Below, piece by piece: positions 9,608-18,832 of a stretch of DNA of 64,000 nucleotides. A program made the translations under genes and the position numbers. Position 1 is the stretch's first letter, and each line of letters begins with the position of its first letter. Source of the DNA: Aquiluna sp. (lineage in GTDB: Bacteria; Actinomycetota; Actinomycetes; Actinomycetales; Microbacteriaceae); contig JAFMHN010000005.1 in the NCBI GenBank assembly GCA_017854485.1, positions 1-64,000 of the forward strand. The letters run 5' to 3'. Under the pieces are notes generated by a model that searched no databases, was not told the DNA's origin, and saw only the letters and a program-made list of their open reading frames with translations.

Positions 9608-10458
9608 GCTTTGCCTGCCTCTGGCGATTCCGGTCGATTCTTTAGGTATTTTTCCAGCTCTCTAGCAAGTGAGTCGCCAGAAACATCCTCGGAGTCCAGC
9701 GCGTCTCGACTTGACTCCAGCTGCTGAACGTAGGCAGCTAGCTCTTCATCGGCCTCAGCGACCTCATCAATTGAGCGCTCCCATTCAAAAGCCTGATCTG
9801 CGAGCGCTGCACCAGAAAATGTCATGCCCGTTAGTGCTTCCAGCTGGTTCAGGAACCCGAGTGCTGCCTTGGGGTTTGAACTGTTGTGCACGTAGTGGGG
9901 GACTGAGGCCCAAACTGACATCACCGGTATGTTCTCGGCCTCAAACGCCTGCGCTAGCACGGCAAGAATTCCGACTGGTCCCTCGTAGCTGGAGGCATCC
10001 AAGTTGTGGAGCTCTCGCAGTTGCTTGTTTTGAGAGCTTTTGAAAAACGGCACTGGCCGACTGTGGGGAACATCGGCAAGCATGGCCCCAAGCATTATCA
10101 CGTGATCAATCTCACGGTCCTGCACCATCTCCATCACCTCTGCTGCAAAGGTTAGCCAGCGCCTGGAAGGCTCTGTCCCTAGCAGCAAGTAGATATCTTG
10201 TAGTCCTGGCTGTGCCCTAATGGCCTCACTGCTTGCCTGAAGCAATTCTGTTGCTGGCCAAGACAGGATCCGGTTCCCCTCATCGTCAAATTCGGCCACC
10301 GGCCTAGAGAACTGGAAGTCGTAGTAATCCTCAGGGTCAACCGCTTCAAGTATCGATGCCGAGATTTGCTCCGACAGTGCCTTGAGTGCTCCAGTAGCAG
10401 CTTCGGTGGCATCATTCCAGCCCTCGAAGGCAACAATGAGTATGCGGCCAGTTAGCAA
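9604..10458 (-). CDS. PAC2 family protein
   Basis: ILIVAFEGWNDA ... GTEPSRRW ... MLGAMLADVPHSRP ... SVWASVPHYV. Confidence 0.85.
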   Translation of the reverse strand: MLTGRILIVAFEGWNDATEAATGALKALSEQISASILEAVDPEDYYDFQFSRPVAEFDDEGNRILSWPATELLQASSEAIRAQPGLQDIYLLLGTEPSRRWLTFAAEVMEMVQDREIDHVIMLGAMLADVPHSRPVPFFKSSQNKQLRELHNLDASSYEGPVGILAVLAQAFEAENIPVMSVWASVPHYVHNSSNPKAALGFLNQLEALTGMTFSGAALADQAFEWERSIDEVAEADEELAAYVQQLESSRDALDSEDVSGDSLARELEKYLKNRPESPEAGKA

Positions 10459-10501
10459 GTGAACTCCTTTTGTACCAATAAACTCTAATTCACGACCGAA
10501 C

Positions 10502-10507
10502 TAGACT
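10502..10507 (+). promoter_or_regulatory. Predicted -10 (TAGACT) of leaderless promoter
   Basis: TAGACT-N7-ATG(10515). Confidence 0.6.
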
Positions 10508-10514
10508 GTGACCA

Positions 10515-11186
10515 ATGTCTACTAACTCTTTTCCTAAGGCTGTGCTCTGGGACATGGACGGCACCCTTATCGACTCGGAGCCATACTGGCTCCTCAGCGA
10601 ATCTAGGCTGGCCCAGCAATACGGTGGCACCTGGTCCCAAGCCGACGGAGAACAGCTGATTGGGAACAACCTTTTTGACGCTTCTGATTTCCTGCGCGCA
10701 AAATTTGGAATTGAAGACAAATCAACACAGGATGTTATCGACCAGCTCACTGACGAGGTAGTGGCACAACTGCGACAAAAGCTGCCTTGGCGGCCAGGGG
10801 CTCTCGAGCTGCTGATTTGCCTGAAGCGCGCCGGCATCAAAACAGCCCTGGTAACAATGTCAATGCGAAAAATGGCCATGGCCGTTGTTGAGCAGATCGA
10901 CTTCCAGGCATTTGATGTTGTAGTAGCCGGCGATGATGTCGTCAATGGCAAGCCTGACCCTGAGCCCTATCAGAAGGCCGCCGATCTCTTGGGTGTTGCC
11001 ACTTCCGATTGCTTGGCTTTTGAGGACTCTCCGACCGGACTAGCATCGGCCGTGGCAGCCGGCTGCCACACGATTGGAATTCCCAACATTGTGAATTTAC
11101 CCGATGGGCCAGGGCGCAGGATTGTGCCATCGCTATTGGATATAAATGTCGAAGAGCTCTCTTCGCTAAGAATCGGAAACAGGTAG
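10515..11186 (+). CDS. HAD family hydrolase (beta-phosphoglucomutase-like)
   Basis: LWDMDGTLIDSEPYW ... GKPDPEPYQKAADLLG ... FEDSPTGLASAVAAG. Confidence 0.9.
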   Translation: MSTNSFPKAVLWDMDGTLIDSEPYWLLSESRLAQQYGGTWSQADGEQLIGNNLFDASDFLRAKFGIEDKSTQDVIDQLTDEVVAQLRQKLPWRPGALELLICLKRAGIKTALVTMSMRKMAMAVVEQIDFQAFDVVVAGDDVVNGKPDPEPYQKAADLLGVATSDCLAFEDSPTGLASAVAAGCHTIGIPNIVNLPDGPGRRIVPSLLDINVEELSSLRIGNR

Positions 11187-11202
11187 GCGAAGTTGAGGAA
11201 CG

Positions 11203-12165
11203 ATGACTGAAATATTCTCCGCGGGCGACAGGGTCCAGCTGACCGGCCCCAAGGGCATTCTGAACACCATTACCTTGGAGGCAGGGGCAAGATTTGGCTC
11301 TCACAAGGGTGAGATTTTGCACGATGACATTATCGGCAAGCCCTCCGGCTCGGTGATTGCCAATCACAATGGCGACCAGTATCTAGCTCTCAAGCCACTG
11401 CTAAGTGATTATGTTTTGTCAATGCCAAGAGGCGCCGCAATTGTTTACCCAAAGGATGCCGGGCAGATCATTGTTGAGGGAGACATCTTTCCTGGGGCAA
11501 CGGTGATTGAGGCCGGTGTGGGGTCAGGTGCGCTCTCGAGCTACCTCATCCGCGCTATTGGGCCAGAGGGCAAGCTCACCTCTTTTGAACGTCGCCCGGA
11601 ATTCGCGGAAATCGCAAAGGCGAACGTTGCCAATTTCCTCGGATACGCCCCAACCAATTGGGAAGTAGTAGACGGAGATCTTCAACAAAAGGTTGGCGAG
11701 CAGGTGCCTGCTGGAACAGCAGACCGGGTGGTTCTCGACATGCTTGCTCCATGGGAGTGCATTTCAGAGGTTGCAACGGCAATGCGACCCGGTGGCCTGA
11801 TCATTGTCTATGTGGCAACGGTCACACAGCTGAGCCGAACGGCAGAAGAGATTAAGGAGCATGGGGGGTTCACTGACCCACACTCGTGGGAGTCAATGGT
11901 TAGACCCTGGCACCTAGACGGGCTAGCAGTTAGACCCGAGCACCGAATGATTTCCCACACGGGATTCCTTTTGTCAGCTAGGCGCCTTGCACCTGACACC
12001 ATCCTGCCCAGCTTCAAGACCCGTCGCGGCAACAAAACCGAGCACACCGACCAGGACATGGACATTTGGCTTCCTCAGGCCATGGGACAGCGTCCTATCA
12101 GTGAGAAAAAGCTGAGAAAGACTGTGCGCAAGGTTACTGGCGAGACAAAACCAAGGCAGAATTAG
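11203..12165 (+). CDS. trmI: tRNA (adenine-58-N1)-methyltransferase
   Basis: SMPRGAAIVYPKDAGQII ... VIEAGVGSGALSSYL ... LDMLAPWE. Confidence 0.92.
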   Translation: MTEIFSAGDRVQLTGPKGILNTITLEAGARFGSHKGEILHDDIIGKPSGSVIANHNGDQYLALKPLLSDYVLSMPRGAAIVYPKDAGQIIVEGDIFPGATVIEAGVGSGALSSYLIRAIGPEGKLTSFERRPEFAEIAKANVANFLGYAPTNWEVVDGDLQQKVGEQVPAGTADRVVLDMLAPWECISEVATAMRPGGLIIVYVATVTQLSRTAEEIKEHGGFTDPHSWESMVRPWHLDGLAVRPEHRMISHTGFLLSARRLAPDTILPSFKTRRGNKTEHTDQDMDIWLPQAMGQRPISEKKLRKTVRKVTGETKPRQN

Positions 12166-12177
12166 CATCGAAAAGAA

Positions 12178-13152
12178 ATGAGATCTAGATTGCGAAAACT
12201 AGCAGCGCTTGTCCTACCCGTAATGGTTCTAGCCGGATGCGCCCAGGGTCCAGCCGAACCACTGAGCTACGCCGAACTCATTGTTGGCATAGACAGCAAG
12301 TGTGACCCGTATCAAACCGGAGCAGGGGCTGATCAGATCTCGGTAGAGGGCGCTATTGGCGAGCAGCCCGTGGTGACCTTCCCAGTTCCACTCAGCGGTT
12401 CCGGAATTGAAACAAACCTTGTAATCGAGGGCGACGGCGGTCCAATTGTTGGTGGCCAGCAGGTGCTGCTTCACTTCATGGGGTTCAACGCAACAACTGG
12501 CGACGAACTGCAGGCCAGTGACTTCACCGGCACCGACTACATCCCTCAGGATCTGTACCCAGGGTCAGTACCAGACTTCTGTCACGCGCTGAGCGGAGTG
12601 CAGGTGGGGTCGAGGGTTGCAATTTTGCTAGACGCCGCTAACGCCCACGGTGGAGTTGGCATCCCAAGCCTTGCGATTTCAGAAACAGACGGCGTGATCT
12701 TCGTATTTGACATCATGGACGCCTACCTTCCAAAAGCAAATGGAGACAAGCAGGCGGCGGAAGCTGGAATGCCAACTGTCATCACGGCTCCGGATGGCCA
12801 GCCAGGGATTCAAATCCCAGCCAGCGATCCTCCTGCTGAATTTCAGCGAACCGTTCTGGTCGAAGGTGGCGGAGAAGCCATCGAGATTGGCGACAGCGTA
12901 GTTCTGCACTACACCGGATGGACTTGGGCAGGGGAGCAGTTCGACAGCTCTTGGGAGCGCATGGCACCCGCAACCTTCCCGATCACCTATGACGGCCTGA
13001 TTGAAGGGTTTGTGATGGCGCTGGACCAGGTGACGGTCGGATCTCAGGTGATTGCCGTTATCCCGCCTGACTTGGGCTATGGAGATAGCTCGCAGGGCAG
13101 CATTGCTCCTGGATCAACCCTGATCTTTGTAATCGACGTTTTAGGCAAATAG
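12178..13152 (+). CDS. FKBP-type peptidyl-prolyl isomerase, lipoprotein, two FKBP-like domains
   Basis: Lipobox LAGC; second domain VVLHYTGWTWAGEQFDSSWE...GYGDSSQGSIAPGSTLIFVIDVL. Confidence 0.88.
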   Translation: MRSRLRKLAALVLPVMVLAGCAQGPAEPLSYAELIVGIDSKCDPYQTGAGADQISVEGAIGEQPVVTFPVPLSGSGIETNLVIEGDGGPIVGGQQVLLHFMGFNATTGDELQASDFTGTDYIPQDLYPGSVPDFCHALSGVQVGSRVAILLDAANAHGGVGIPSLAISETDGVIFVFDIMDAYLPKANGDKQAAEAGMPTVITAPDGQPGIQIPASDPPAEFQRTVLVEGGGEAIEIGDSVVLHYTGWTWAGEQFDSSWERMAPATFPITYDGLIEGFVMALDQVTVGSQVIAVIPPDLGYGDSSQGSIAPGSTLIFVIDVLGK

Positions 13153-13155
13153 CTG

Positions 13156-14109
13156 ATGACTCAGGCGGTGAGCAAGCAAAGCGCTGCAGAGCGATTGTTC
13201 ACCCTGACCTGCTGCCTGATGGCCGCGCCGGTAATTGGTCTTAGCAAACGAGACATTTTTGCCTCGGTGTCCTCATATGCCCAACAGGCATCGGAAATGG
13301 CAAAAGAGAAAATGTTCGACCGCGACAAGACTGCCCTGAGGGACATGGGTGTGGCGCTCGAGGTGCTGGACTCGCTGAGTTTTGAAGAGGGCGACACCGC
13401 AAGATATCGAATTGCACGTGGCTCATTTTCGTGGCCTAAAGACTTCGTGATCAATGCAGAGCACTTGGCGCTTTTAGAGCTTGCCGCTAAAGCTTGGAAT
13501 AACCAACTGCTCTCCAAATCCGCACACTCTGGCCTCACCAGACTCAAGTCTCTTGGCGTTATGCAGACCTCCAGGGAGCTCTCCATCTTCACCCCAAGGT
13601 TGCTGGCTCAGCACGACAGCTTCGCACCATTGGCTGACGCTATCGCGAACTCAAACATGGTTGCCTTCGAATACCGGAAGCCAGACTCGGAGCAGGCCGT
13701 TAGAGAGGTGAGTCCTCTGAAGCTTCGTTTCATCGAGGGCCAATGGGTGTTGCTGGCTAAACAGGGCACCCAGATCAAGAATTTTCTGCTCAGAAGAATC
13801 ATTTCCAAGGTCACATCCCTCGATAACGCTTCGAAACCTGTTTCGGACGAGGAAGTGGCGCAAGCCGAGGCAGAGCTTGCCGACTTCGTTTCAAACAACA
13901 AGGCGGTTTTAGAAGTCGAACAAGACACTGAGGCCTGGTGGCATTTTGGAGGACCGGAAGGCTCTCAGGTGGAGATTCATTTCATGGACGAGGCCCTGCT
14001 GGCAGAAGACCTGATGGAGTTTGGTTCAGAGGTTCGGGTGGTCTCGCCCGAATCCTTGGCAACGCGAATTCGCTCCGGTTTAGAAAAGGTGGTTCAAGTC
14101 CATGCCTAA
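13156..14109 (+). CDS. pafB: WYL-domain regulator PafB-like
   Basis: N-terminal wHTH, FEYRKP...VSPLKLRFIEGQWVLLAK; tandem with PafC-like gene, upstream of tatA. Confidence 0.8.
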   Translation: MTQAVSKQSAAERLFTLTCCLMAAPVIGLSKRDIFASVSSYAQQASEMAKEKMFDRDKTALRDMGVALEVLDSLSFEEGDTARYRIARGSFSWPKDFVINAEHLALLELAAKAWNNQLLSKSAHSGLTRLKSLGVMQTSRELSIFTPRLLAQHDSFAPLADAIANSNMVAFEYRKPDSEQAVREVSPLKLRFIEGQWVLLAKQGTQIKNFLLRRIISKVTSLDNASKPVSDEEVAQAEAELADFVSNNKAVLEVEQDTEAWWHFGGPEGSQVEIHFMDEALLAEDLMEFGSEVRVVSPESLATRIRSGLEKVVQVHA

Positions 14110-15061
14110 GCAGGAACTGGATTCAGAGGAGCTATTTAACCTCGCGCTATCCATCGTTGGCCTAGTGCTGCGAGACGGACCAATGCAGGTGAAGGAGCTC
14201 TCCGAACACTTTGGTTTTTCAGAAAAGACGATCGTCAAAGCGGTCAAGACCATTGCCAACAGCGAAGACATTGGCCGATTTGAGACTCACTTTTATGTGG
14301 ACGAGGAACTGCTTGACGAGGGAGAAGTTGACTTCTCGGCTGGCAGGTCCGCGCTTTCAGAGCCACCGGTGCTCTCGAAGCGCCAGACCACCTCGCTGGC
14401 TGCTGGCTTGGATTTTTTGGCCGCACTGCCACAGTTTTCGCAAAATTCAGCGCTGGCTCAAGTCAGGGAAATCATTGGTTCTGGAACCGAGCCAATCACC
14501 GATCTGGGTCTCAACGAAGACCAGCAGCGGCTGGAACCATTACGGAGTGCGATTCTGAACAAACAGCAAATCGTGGCTCAATATGTGAATCAACTGGGCC
14601 AGAAGTCATCCAGGGCTATTGACCCGCTGAGAATCGACTTCATAGGTCGCCGTCACTACCTCAGGGGCTGGTGCCACCTGAAACAGGAATTGCGCTCGTT
14701 TCGGCTAGATCGAATCATTGACATAGAAGTCACTGACCAGGAAATTACCAAGCAAGGCAGTTCTGCCACCATCCCCGAAGAAGTCTTCGGAGCGCTGTCT
14801 ACTGAACTCACAGTTGAGATCACTGCGAGCTCAGAGGCCAGTGAGATTTTCTGGAACTTCCCGTCTTTTGACCTAAAGAAGGACGCCAACGGCAGCACCA
14901 CCGGCAAAATTCAGGTTGGAAACCTGCAGGCTCTGGGTCGGCACGTGAGTAGATATGGTGGGGAAGTGGTGGTGTTGGCGCCTCAGAGCGCTAGAGAAGC
15001 TGTGAGCGAGTTTGCAAAGCTTGCAATGACTGGATACGACGGACCTGGGGATGAGGACTAA
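14102..15061 (+). CDS. pafC: WYL-domain regulator PafC-like
   Basis: IDPLRIDFIGRRHYLRGWCHLKQELRSFRLDRI. Confidence 0.8.
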   Translation: MPKQELDSEELFNLALSIVGLVLRDGPMQVKELSEHFGFSEKTIVKAVKTIANSEDIGRFETHFYVDEELLDEGEVDFSAGRSALSEPPVLSKRQTTSLAAGLDFLAALPQFSQNSALAQVREIIGSGTEPITDLGLNEDQQRLEPLRSAILNKQQIVAQYVNQLGQKSSRAIDPLRIDFIGRRHYLRGWCHLKQELRSFRLDRIIDIEVTDQEITKQGSSATIPEEVFGALSTELTVEITASSEASEIFWNFPSFDLKKDANGSTTGKIQVGNLQALGRHVSRYGGEVVVLAPQSAREAVSEFAKLAMTGYDGPGDED

Positions 15062-15373
15062 ATGGGATTTTCTATTTGGCTAGTGACAGTGGCTTGCGCA
15101 GCTGGAAGCTATTTTTTGCTGCTGCGCGGATACCGGTTGATGTTGTCGCTAAAGAGCCTGCGCCAAGAAGTTCAGCGCAGTCAGGCACTGATTGCTCAGG
15201 CACAGGATTTTGATGAGATTGAACTTATCGAGCCTGTTGCAAACTCAGGCGCGGATTTGCTAAAACTGCTTCGCCAGAGGCATAGAATCAAAACCGACAG
15301 GGAAAAGCGCGCCGAGCAAAGAAGGCGTAGACTCATCCACAGAATTAGTGAAATCGAAATAGATAAGAGGTAG
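15062..15373 (+). CDS. Hypothetical protein, one N-terminal TM helix plus charged coiled-coil-like tail
   Basis: FSIWLVTVACAAGSYFLLL then basic/acidic helix; between pafC and tatA. Confidence 0.65.
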   Translation: MGFSIWLVTVACAAGSYFLLLRGYRLMLSLKSLRQEVQRSQALIAQAQDFDEIELIEPVANSGADLLKLLRQRHRIKTDREKRAEQRRRRLIHRISEIEIDKR

Positions 15374-15375
15374 GT

Positions 15376-15606
15376 ATGAGACTTCAGGGCTGGGAATGGA
15401 TCATCATTCTTGCGATCGTGCTTCTGCTATGGGGAGCACCGAAGCTTCCTGCTTTGGCGAAGAGCGCAGCGCAATCCATGAGGATTTTCAAGAAGGAAAT
15501 CAACAAGAACGGCGAAGCACCAGCAGGTGCTGCTGAGGCTGAGGCCCCTGAAGCTGAGAGCGCAAAGGCGAAGGCGCCTGGCGAGAGCGAGAAGAACAAA
15601 GACTAA
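15376..15606 (+). CDS. tatA: Sec-independent translocase TatA
   Basis: GWEWIIILAIVLLLWGAPKLPALAKSAAQSMRIFKKE. Confidence 0.92.
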   Translation: MRLQGWEWIIILAIVLLLWGAPKLPALAKSAAQSMRIFKKEINKNGEAPAGAAEAEAPEAESAKAKAPGESEKNKD

Positions 15607-16394
15607 TGTTCCGGCGCAAAAACAAAGAGCGCCGAATGAGCCTTTCCTCTCACCTGAGAGAGTTCAGGGTTCGTATCTCATGGTCGGCGGGGTTCATAAT
15701 CGCCGGCACCGTTATCGGCTGGTTCTTATTCGACCCAGTATTCAAGATTCTTCAGGCACCGCTATTGCAGGTTACCCAGGAGCGTGGCATCGAAGCCATC
15801 GTGAACTTTGGAACCGTGGTTTCTGCCTTTGACCTGAGAATTCAAATTTCCATTTTCTTGGGCGTGATTATGACCGCGCCGGTTTGGCTGTGGAACCTGT
15901 GGGCGTTTGTGGCCCCAGGACTCAAAGCTAAGGAGCGCAAGTACACGATCGGCTTTGTGGTTTCGGCGCTTCCGTTGTTCTTGCTTGGAACCTACCTGGC
16001 TTGGACTGCGCTGCCTGGATTCGTGGTGGTCCTGATTGGATTCACCCCCGAGGGCAGCTCGAACGTTATTAACGCCGCCGAATACATCCTGTTCGCAATT
16101 CGCATCCTGCTTATTTTTGGACTTGCCTTTGTGATGCCGGTTGTGCTGGTTCTGATGAACTTCGCAGGCCTGGTATCAGGACGTGGCATTCTCAAGTCCT
16201 GGAGGTTGGCGGTCTTTATCATTGCAACTGTTTCGGCCCTTGCCACCCCCACGGCAGAACCAATGTCAATGTTCCTGCTGATGGCCCCACTAACAGCGCT
16301 GTTCTTCACAGCAGTTGCTGTTGCAATGACAAATGACAAGCGAAGAGCCCGCAAGCTGGCAAAGTTTGTCGATGATGACCTCGAAGTCGAATGA
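15606..16394 (+). CDS. tatC: Sec-independent translocase TatC
   Basis: MSLSSHLREFRVRI ... multiple TM helices. Confidence 0.94.
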   Translation: MFRRKNKERRMSLSSHLREFRVRISWSAGFIIAGTVIGWFLFDPVFKILQAPLLQVTQERGIEAIVNFGTVVSAFDLRIQISIFLGVIMTAPVWLWNLWAFVAPGLKAKERKYTIGFVVSALPLFLLGTYLAWTALPGFVVVLIGFTPEGSSNVINAAEYILFAIRILLIFGLAFVMPVVLVLMNFAGLVSGRGILKSWRLAVFIIATVSALATPTAEPMSMFLLMAPLTALFFTAVAVAMTNDKRRARKLAKFVDDDLEVE

Positions 16395-18816
16395 GGCCTC
16401 CCCGGCTGAGCGCTATAAACGCGCAAAATCAAAGGCCGGGAACCCCGAGTTTGAACTTTTCACCCACGAGCTGCGCTTTCCGCTGGATGACTTCCAAGAA
16501 CGAGCCTGCCTGGCGCTAGAGGCTGATTACGGCGTGTTGGTTGCGGCGCCGACCGGTGCTGGCAAAACGGTCGTCGGTGAGTTTGCGATTCATTTAGCTC
16601 TATCAAAGAGCCAGAAGGTCTTCTACACAACACCAATTAAGGCCCTGAGCAACCAGAAATTTGCTGAGCTAGTTGCCAGGTATGGCAAAGAGCGCGTTGG
16701 GCTACTGACCGGGGACACGAACAGCAACTCTGAGGCTGAGATTGTTGTCATGACCACCGAAGTGCTTCGCAACATGATCTATGCCAATAGCACGACGCTT
16801 ATGTCGCTGGGTTATGTGGTGATGGATGAAGTTCACTACCTGGCCGATCGGTTCAGGGGAGCGGTGTGGGAGGAGGTCATTCTCCACCTTCCAAAGGACG
16901 TCAAGGTGGTTTCACTGAGCGCGACGGTTTCGAACGCCGAGGAATTTGGGGCATGGCTTGGCGAGGTGCGTGGAAACACGCAGGTGATCGTCTCTGAAAT
17001 CAGACCGGTCCCACTTCACCAACACGTGATGTTCGGCGATGAACTTCTGGAGTTGTTTGAAACCGGCAGCAATCAGATGCGGGTCAATCCAGAGTTGGCA
17101 CAAAAGCATCAGGCACGGCAGCGAGCCCCGCATCGAGGCTCAAAACACCAACCGAAGTCCAACTACCGCGGTCAGGACCGACGCTTTCCAAGGCTTGAAA
17201 AGCCTGACGTGGTGGAGACCTTGGATCGGGCTGACCTGCTACCAGCCATATTTTTCATTTTCTCAAGGGTTGGTTGCGAGGCATCAGTAACGGCATGCCG
17301 CCGAGCCGGGGTTCGGCTGACCAGTCGCGAGGAAGCACTAGAAATCCGCAGAATCGCTGAGGCTAGATGCAGCTCGATTGCGGACGAAGACCTTGACACT
17401 TTGGGCTACTTTGACTGGCTGTCCTCATTAGAGCGTGGCTACGCCGCGCACCATGCGGGCATGCTGCCGGCATTCAAGGAAGTAGTTGAAGAGTTGTTCC
17501 TGAGGAAACTGGTGCGGGTGGTGTTTGCAACAGAAACCCTGGCACTGGGAATCAACATGCCTGCCAGAACCGTTGTCTTGGAGCGATTAGATAAATTCAA
17601 CGGAGAGTCAAGGGTGTCAATCACGGCAGGGGAGTACACCCAGCTGACCGGGCGAGCAGGCCGTCGAGGAATTGACACCGAGGGGCACTCGGTGATTCTT
17701 TGGGGGCAGCAGCTTGACCCGAACATGGTGGCGGGGCTGGCCTCAAAGCGAACCTACCCGCTCAATAGCTCTTTCAGGCCCACCTACAACATGGCCGTAA
17801 ACCTGACTAGTGCTTTTGGTGCGCAGCGAGCGAGCAAGGTGCTGGAGCGCTCATTCGCGCAGTTTCAAGCAGATCGCTCGGTAGTTGGTTTAGCGCAGGT
17901 TATCTCGGAGAAACAGGCCTCTCTGGTGGGCTATGAGGAGGCAATGGCCTGCCACCTTGGAGACTTCATCGAGTACTCAGGCCTCAGGCGACAGATATCC
18001 GACCTGGAGCGAAGGGGAGCGACTCTCAGGCAGCGGGGCGGTAAGGACATTCGCCAAACAAAGGGCATGCGGCAGCACGAGTCGAAGATTGCCGATTTAA
18101 AGCGGACGCTGCGTTCTCACCCCTGCCACGCATGCAGCGAGCGCGAAGCGCACGCCAGGTGGGGTGAGCGATACCAAAAACTTAGGAAAGAGATCGATGG
18201 CGCGGTTGCCCAAATCGAGTCTCGAACCAATCAGGTGTCGAAGATCTTCACGAGGATCTGTGACCTGCTTCAGGATCTTGACTACATGCAGGCGGACGGA
18301 GATGACTTAGAAATCACCGAGTCGGGGCAGCGATTGGCAAAGATCTACGGGGAACGTGATCTATTGATCGCGCAGTGCGTAAATCAGGGCACCTGGAAAG
18401 ACCTGGACCCTGCATCCCTTGCCGCAATGGCTGCCGCGCTTGTTTATGAAAACCGTCGTGACGACGGTGATTACGAGCCAAAGCTCCCCAAAGGAAATTT
18501 CAGAGATGCGCTGGATGCCACTGAGGCGATTCAGCTGGACTTGGCGGAGCTTCAGGACAAGTATCAACTTCCCGAAGAAACACCGCTGGACCTTGGCCTG
18601 TCCTATTCGATGTACCGCTGGGCAACCGGAGCGAGGCTCGACGACGTCCTGAAATCATCGGGCCTTTTGGCTGGCGATTTTATTAGATGGTCCAAGCAAC
18701 TCATTGACCTATTGGACCAACTTGCTCAGGGAGCCGACCCGGTCGTGGCAGAGACCGCGTATAAGGCAATGGATCAGGTTAAACGAGGAATTGTGGCATA
18801 CAGCTACTACATGTAG
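16372..18816 (+). CDS. helY: DEAD/DEAH RNA helicase HelY-like (Ski2/Mtr4 type)
   Basis: AAPTGAGKTVVGEFA, MDEVHYL, QLTGRAGRRGID; start uncertain (16372/16375), overlaps tatC. Confidence 0.88.
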   Translation: MMTSKSNEASPAERYKRAKSKAGNPEFELFTHELRFPLDDFQERACLALEADYGVLVAAPTGAGKTVVGEFAIHLALSKSQKVFYTTPIKALSNQKFAELVARYGKERVGLLTGDTNSNSEAEIVVMTTEVLRNMIYANSTTLMSLGYVVMDEVHYLADRFRGAVWEEVILHLPKDVKVVSLSATVSNAEEFGAWLGEVRGNTQVIVSEIRPVPLHQHVMFGDELLELFETGSNQMRVNPELAQKHQARQRAPHRGSKHQPKSNYRGQDRRFPRLEKPDVVETLDRADLLPAIFFIFSRVGCEASVTACRRAGVRLTSREEALEIRRIAEARCSSIADEDLDTLGYFDWLSSLERGYAAHHAGMLPAFKEVVEELFLRKLVRVVFATETLALGINMPARTVVLERLDKFNGESRVSITAGEYTQLTGRAGRRGIDTEGHSVILWGQQLDPNMVAGLASKRTYPLNSSFRPTYNMAVNLTSAFGAQRASKVLERSFAQFQADRSVVGLAQVISEKQASLVGYEEAMACHLGDFIEYSGLRRQISDLERRGATLRQRGGKDIRQTKGMRQHESKIADLKRTLRSHPCHACSEREAHARWGERYQKLRKEIDGAVAQIESRTNQVSKIFTRICDLLQDLDYMQADGDDLEITESGQRLAKIYGERDLLIAQCVNQGTWKDLDPASLAAMAAALVYENRRDDGDYEPKLPKGNFRDALDATEAIQLDLAELQDKYQLPEETPLDLGLSYSMYRWATGARLDDVLKSSGLLAGDFIRWSKQLIDLLDQLAQGADPVVAETAYKAMDQVKRGIVAYSYYM

Positions 18817-18820
18817 CTCT

Positions 18821-18826
18821 TAGGCT
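18821..18826 (+). promoter_or_regulatory. Predicted -10 (TAGGCT) of leaderless lnt promoter
   Basis: TAGGCT-N6-GTG(18833). Confidence 0.55.
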
Positions 18827-18832
18827 ATTGCT

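Noticed and set aside
13161-13592. 143-aa antisense ORF opposite pafB, and similar antisense or offset ORFs across the track (10490-10951, 52413-52880, 53258-53725, 15992-16432)
   Set aside because: Shadow frames of well-supported genes with low-complexity, motif-free translations
15500-15600. Ala/Glu/Lys-rich repeats in TatA as a possible repeat element
   Set aside because: Typical low-complexity TatA C-terminus
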